A stretch of DNA of 6,498 bases from Lysobacterales bacterium (GTDB taxonomy: Bacteria; Pseudomonadota; Gammaproteobacteria; Xanthomonadales; Xanthomonadaceae). The notes beneath the pieces were generated by a model that did no database searches, had not been told where the DNA came from, and saw nothing but the letters and a program-made list of their open reading frames with translations. The stretch lies in NCBI GenBank assembly GCA_020442545.1, contig JAGRJX010000182.1:1-6498 (forward strand), written 5' to 3'. A program made the translations under genes and the position numbers. Positions within the stretch are counted from its first letter, which is position 1. Every line of letters starts with the position of its first letter. Positions 5,677-6,498 of the stretch are shown piece by piece.

Positions 5677-6060
5677 TCATGGCGTTGACCATGAAATCCG
5701 CATGGGCATGGCGCTGGTTGCCGGCGAAGTGGCGGCATCCAGTAAATGGCTGATGGCAAAGACGCACTCGTTGCAGGCGTCGTCACGAACGAATTCGATG
5801 GCGCGCAGGTCACAGGACGATTCCGCACTGACCAGGGGTCGCGACTGACCGCGCAAGTCCTGCTGCAGCGAGCGGTCGGCGCTACGCGGACCGAGCTTGA
5901 TGTCGGTCAGGCACTGCCGGTCGCCGGCATCGATGGCGAACACCGGAAGCGCCAGCAGCTGCGACGGCGCAGCGAGCAGACGGATGTTCAGTGGGTCGGC
6001 GCTGGCCGTACGGACGGCGAGCAGCGCGGCGCTGAACAGGAGTGCGGTGGGCGTTTTCAT
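5677..6060 (-). CDS. Small exported protein of unknown function with a C-terminal CxxC
   Basis: I do not recognise this 127-aa protein. Residues 1-21 form a Sec-type signal peptide: MKTP, then a hydrophobic core ALLFSAALLAV, then the cleavage site ASA before DPL. The predicted mature part is ~106 residues. It has four cysteines at 50, 83, 96 and 99, the last two as CNEC, which suggests one or two disulfides in the envelope or a metal/redox pair. No transmembrane helix, repeat or known fold is evident beyond the signal. The ATG at 6060 was chosen because the signal peptide begins exactly there; the in-frame TTG at 6102 would add 14 residues that include two arginines. No good Shine-Dalgarno precedes either start. 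Codons are mostly G/C-ending, as expected for real coding here, except the last few. The 75-nt gap to the next gene makes it the likely first gene of the secreted-protein operon. It lacks the (N/D)GFE ending of the next three proteins. Confidence 0.72.
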   Translation of the reverse strand: MKTPTALLFSAALLAVRTASADPLNIRLLAAPSQLLALPVFAIDAGDRQCLTDIKLGPRSADRSLQQDLRGQSRPLVSAESSCDLRAIEFVRDDACNECVFAISHLLDAATSPATSAMPMRISWSTP

Positions 6061-6071
6061 GGCCCACAAGC

Positions 6072-6089
6072 TGCGCGCCCCCGCGCGCA
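6072..6089 (-). other. GC-rich stem-loop in the presumed 5' leader of the first operon gene
   Basis: The minus strand reads TGCGCGC-GGGG-GCGCGCA, a perfect 7-bp stem of mostly G-C pairs with a 4-nt loop. It ends 11 nt before the ATG at 6060. No U-tract follows, so it does not look like a terminator. The start codon also lacks a clear Shine-Dalgarno sequence, so the hairpin could affect ribosome access. The arms are made of repeated GC dinucleotides, so chance in this GC-rich DNA is possible. Confidence 0.35.
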
Positions 6090-6095
6090 CAGTCT

Positions 6096-6112
6096 TGATC
6101 AACCCTTGATCA
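6096..6112. promoter_or_regulatory. Perfect inverted repeat, candidate operator upstream of the secreted-protein operon
   Basis: On the minus strand this reads TGATCAA-GGG-TTGATCA, a perfect 7-bp inverted repeat with a 3-nt centre. It lies 36 nt upstream of the ATG of the first operon gene (6060). It is in the only AT-rich part of the window, just downstream of a -10-like CATAAT at 6124-6129 (minus). No well-spaced -35 hexamer accompanies that -10: TTGATA at 6142-6147 is only 12 nt away. A dimeric regulator site is plausible from position and symmetry. The regulator is not identifiable, and the spacing does not fit the TTGAT-N4-ATCAA consensus of FNR-type sites. Confidence 0.4.
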
Positions 6113-6122
6113 GGTCATGACC
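6113..6122. repeat. 10-bp perfect palindrome abutting the candidate operator
   Basis: GGTCATGACC is fully self-complementary. It starts at the base immediately after the 17-bp inverted repeat, so two different palindromes sit edge to edge over 27 bp just downstream of the CATAAT hexamer. It could be a second protein-binding site or chance; a 10-bp palindrome alone is weak evidence. Confidence 0.3.
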
Positions 6123-6206
6123 AATTATGAACTTCCTGAAATATCAATGCCTTGCGTTGTTGTCGGGCAGCCCGTTTCGGCCGCTTCCCGGCAGCAGGCC
6201 AGGTCC

Positions 6207-6498
6207 TCAGGTCGGGCTTTCCTGTGCGTCGTGATGCACGGATCTGGCGATCAGGCTGTACACCACCGGCACCACGAACAGGGTCAGCAGGGTGCCGAAG
6301 CTCATGCCGCCGACGATGACCCAGCCAATCTGGTGGCGGGCCTCGGCCCCGGCGCCAGTGGCCAGCGCCAGCGGGACGGCACCCAGCACCATGGCGCCGG
6401 TGGTCATCAGGATTGGACGCAGACGCAGCCGGGCGGCTTCGAATGCGGCGCTGACCTTGTCGCGGCCCTGCTCCTGCAGCTGGTTGGCGAACTCCACG
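6207..6498 (-). CDS. RND-family efflux permease, C-terminal fragment (5' end outside window)
   Basis: This is the C-terminal ~97 residues of an inner-membrane RND (HAE1-type) efflux pump subunit, the proton-driven component that works with a periplasmic adaptor and an outer-membrane channel. The frame is open to the window edge, so the apparent GTG at 6497 is an internal Val codon (VEFANQ) and not a start. Family hallmarks are visible: RLRPILMTTGAMVLG at fragment residues 24-38, then a loop with TGAGAEARHQIG, then VGGMSFGTLLTLFVVPVVY at 62-80. These match the last two membrane helices of RND permeases. A short hydrophilic tail ending ESPT follows, and the stop is TGA at 6207-6209. The substrate cannot be told from this piece. 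The 146-nt gap and the change to secreted proteins downstream suggest a separate transcription unit. Family is confident; subfamily is not. Confidence 0.93.
   Translation of the reverse strand, partial: VEFANQLQEQGRDKVSAAFEAARLRLRPILMTTGAMVLGAVPLALATGAGAEARHQIGWVIVGGMSFGTLLTLFVVPVVYSLIARSVHHDAQESPT

Noticed and set aside
6061..6102. TTG at 6102 as start of the 127-aa gene
   Set aside because: It has no useful ribosome binding site, lies within the inverted repeat, and adds an Arg-containing extension before a complete signal peptide.
5746..6120. 124-codon plus-strand open frame opposite the 127-aa gene
   Set aside because: Arg/Gln-rich low-complexity translation with no recognisable motif. 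The minus-strand frame has a proper signal peptide and operon context.
6164..6174. CGGGC-A-GCCCG inverted repeat downstream of the RND gene as a terminator
   Set aside because: The arms are only 5 bp around a single central base, and on the minus strand it is followed by ACAACAAC with no U-tract. No convincing terminator is seen in the gap.
1..6498. tRNA, rRNA, CRISPR array, insertion sequence or transposase
   Set aside because: No cloverleaf-like segment, regular repeat-spacer pattern, transposase motif or terminal inverted repeat was seen on either strand. Repeats present are protein-coding domain repeats.

Overview
The window is GC-rich and codes almost entirely on the minus strand. It suggests a high-GC gammaproteobacterium, most plausibly of the Xanthomonadales/Lysobacterales type. 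That placement rests on remembered family usage: CSLREA / choice-of-anchor Q proteins with Cys-containing InlB-like repeats, and short C-termini ending in (N/D)GFE. No phylogenetic marker gene is present.

Layout, read in the direction of transcription (right to left). (1) 6498-6207: the last ~97 codons of an RND-type efflux permease, with its 5' part outside the window. (2) 6206-6061: a 146-nt intergenic region containing the only AT-rich stretch in the window, two abutting palindromes and a GC-rich hairpin. It is the likely control region for what follows. (3) 6060-1: five consecutive genes in one direction, each with a recognisable signal peptide. They are E (127 aa, unknown, Cys-containing), A (962 aa, CSLREA + beta-helix + choice-of-anchor Q + five InlB-like repeats), B (680 aa, a paralogue of A with two repeats), C (102 aa, small GGG/GTxGQ/GGYW-type protein) and D (at least 112 aa, FTYQGRL-type secreted protein, cut by the left window edge). 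The gaps are 75, 24 and 3 nt, followed by a 4-nt ATGA overlap, so A-B-C-D is almost certainly one translationally coupled operon and E probably leads it.

The gene set looks like a small exported-protein island that is surface-exposed or released. Two large repetitive beta-rich adhesin-like proteins are made together with two or three smaller exported partners. No enzyme active site, transporter or sortase is visible in the operon. The most distinctive feature is a short C-terminal motif, (I/L)-F-x-(N/D)-G-F-E, that closes three adjacent proteins (A, B, C) with otherwise different C-terminal domains. At the B-C and C-D junctions the codons for the end of this motif also form the Shine-Dalgarno sequence of the next gene. 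A function in adhesion or surface decoration is inference; the window does not prove it.
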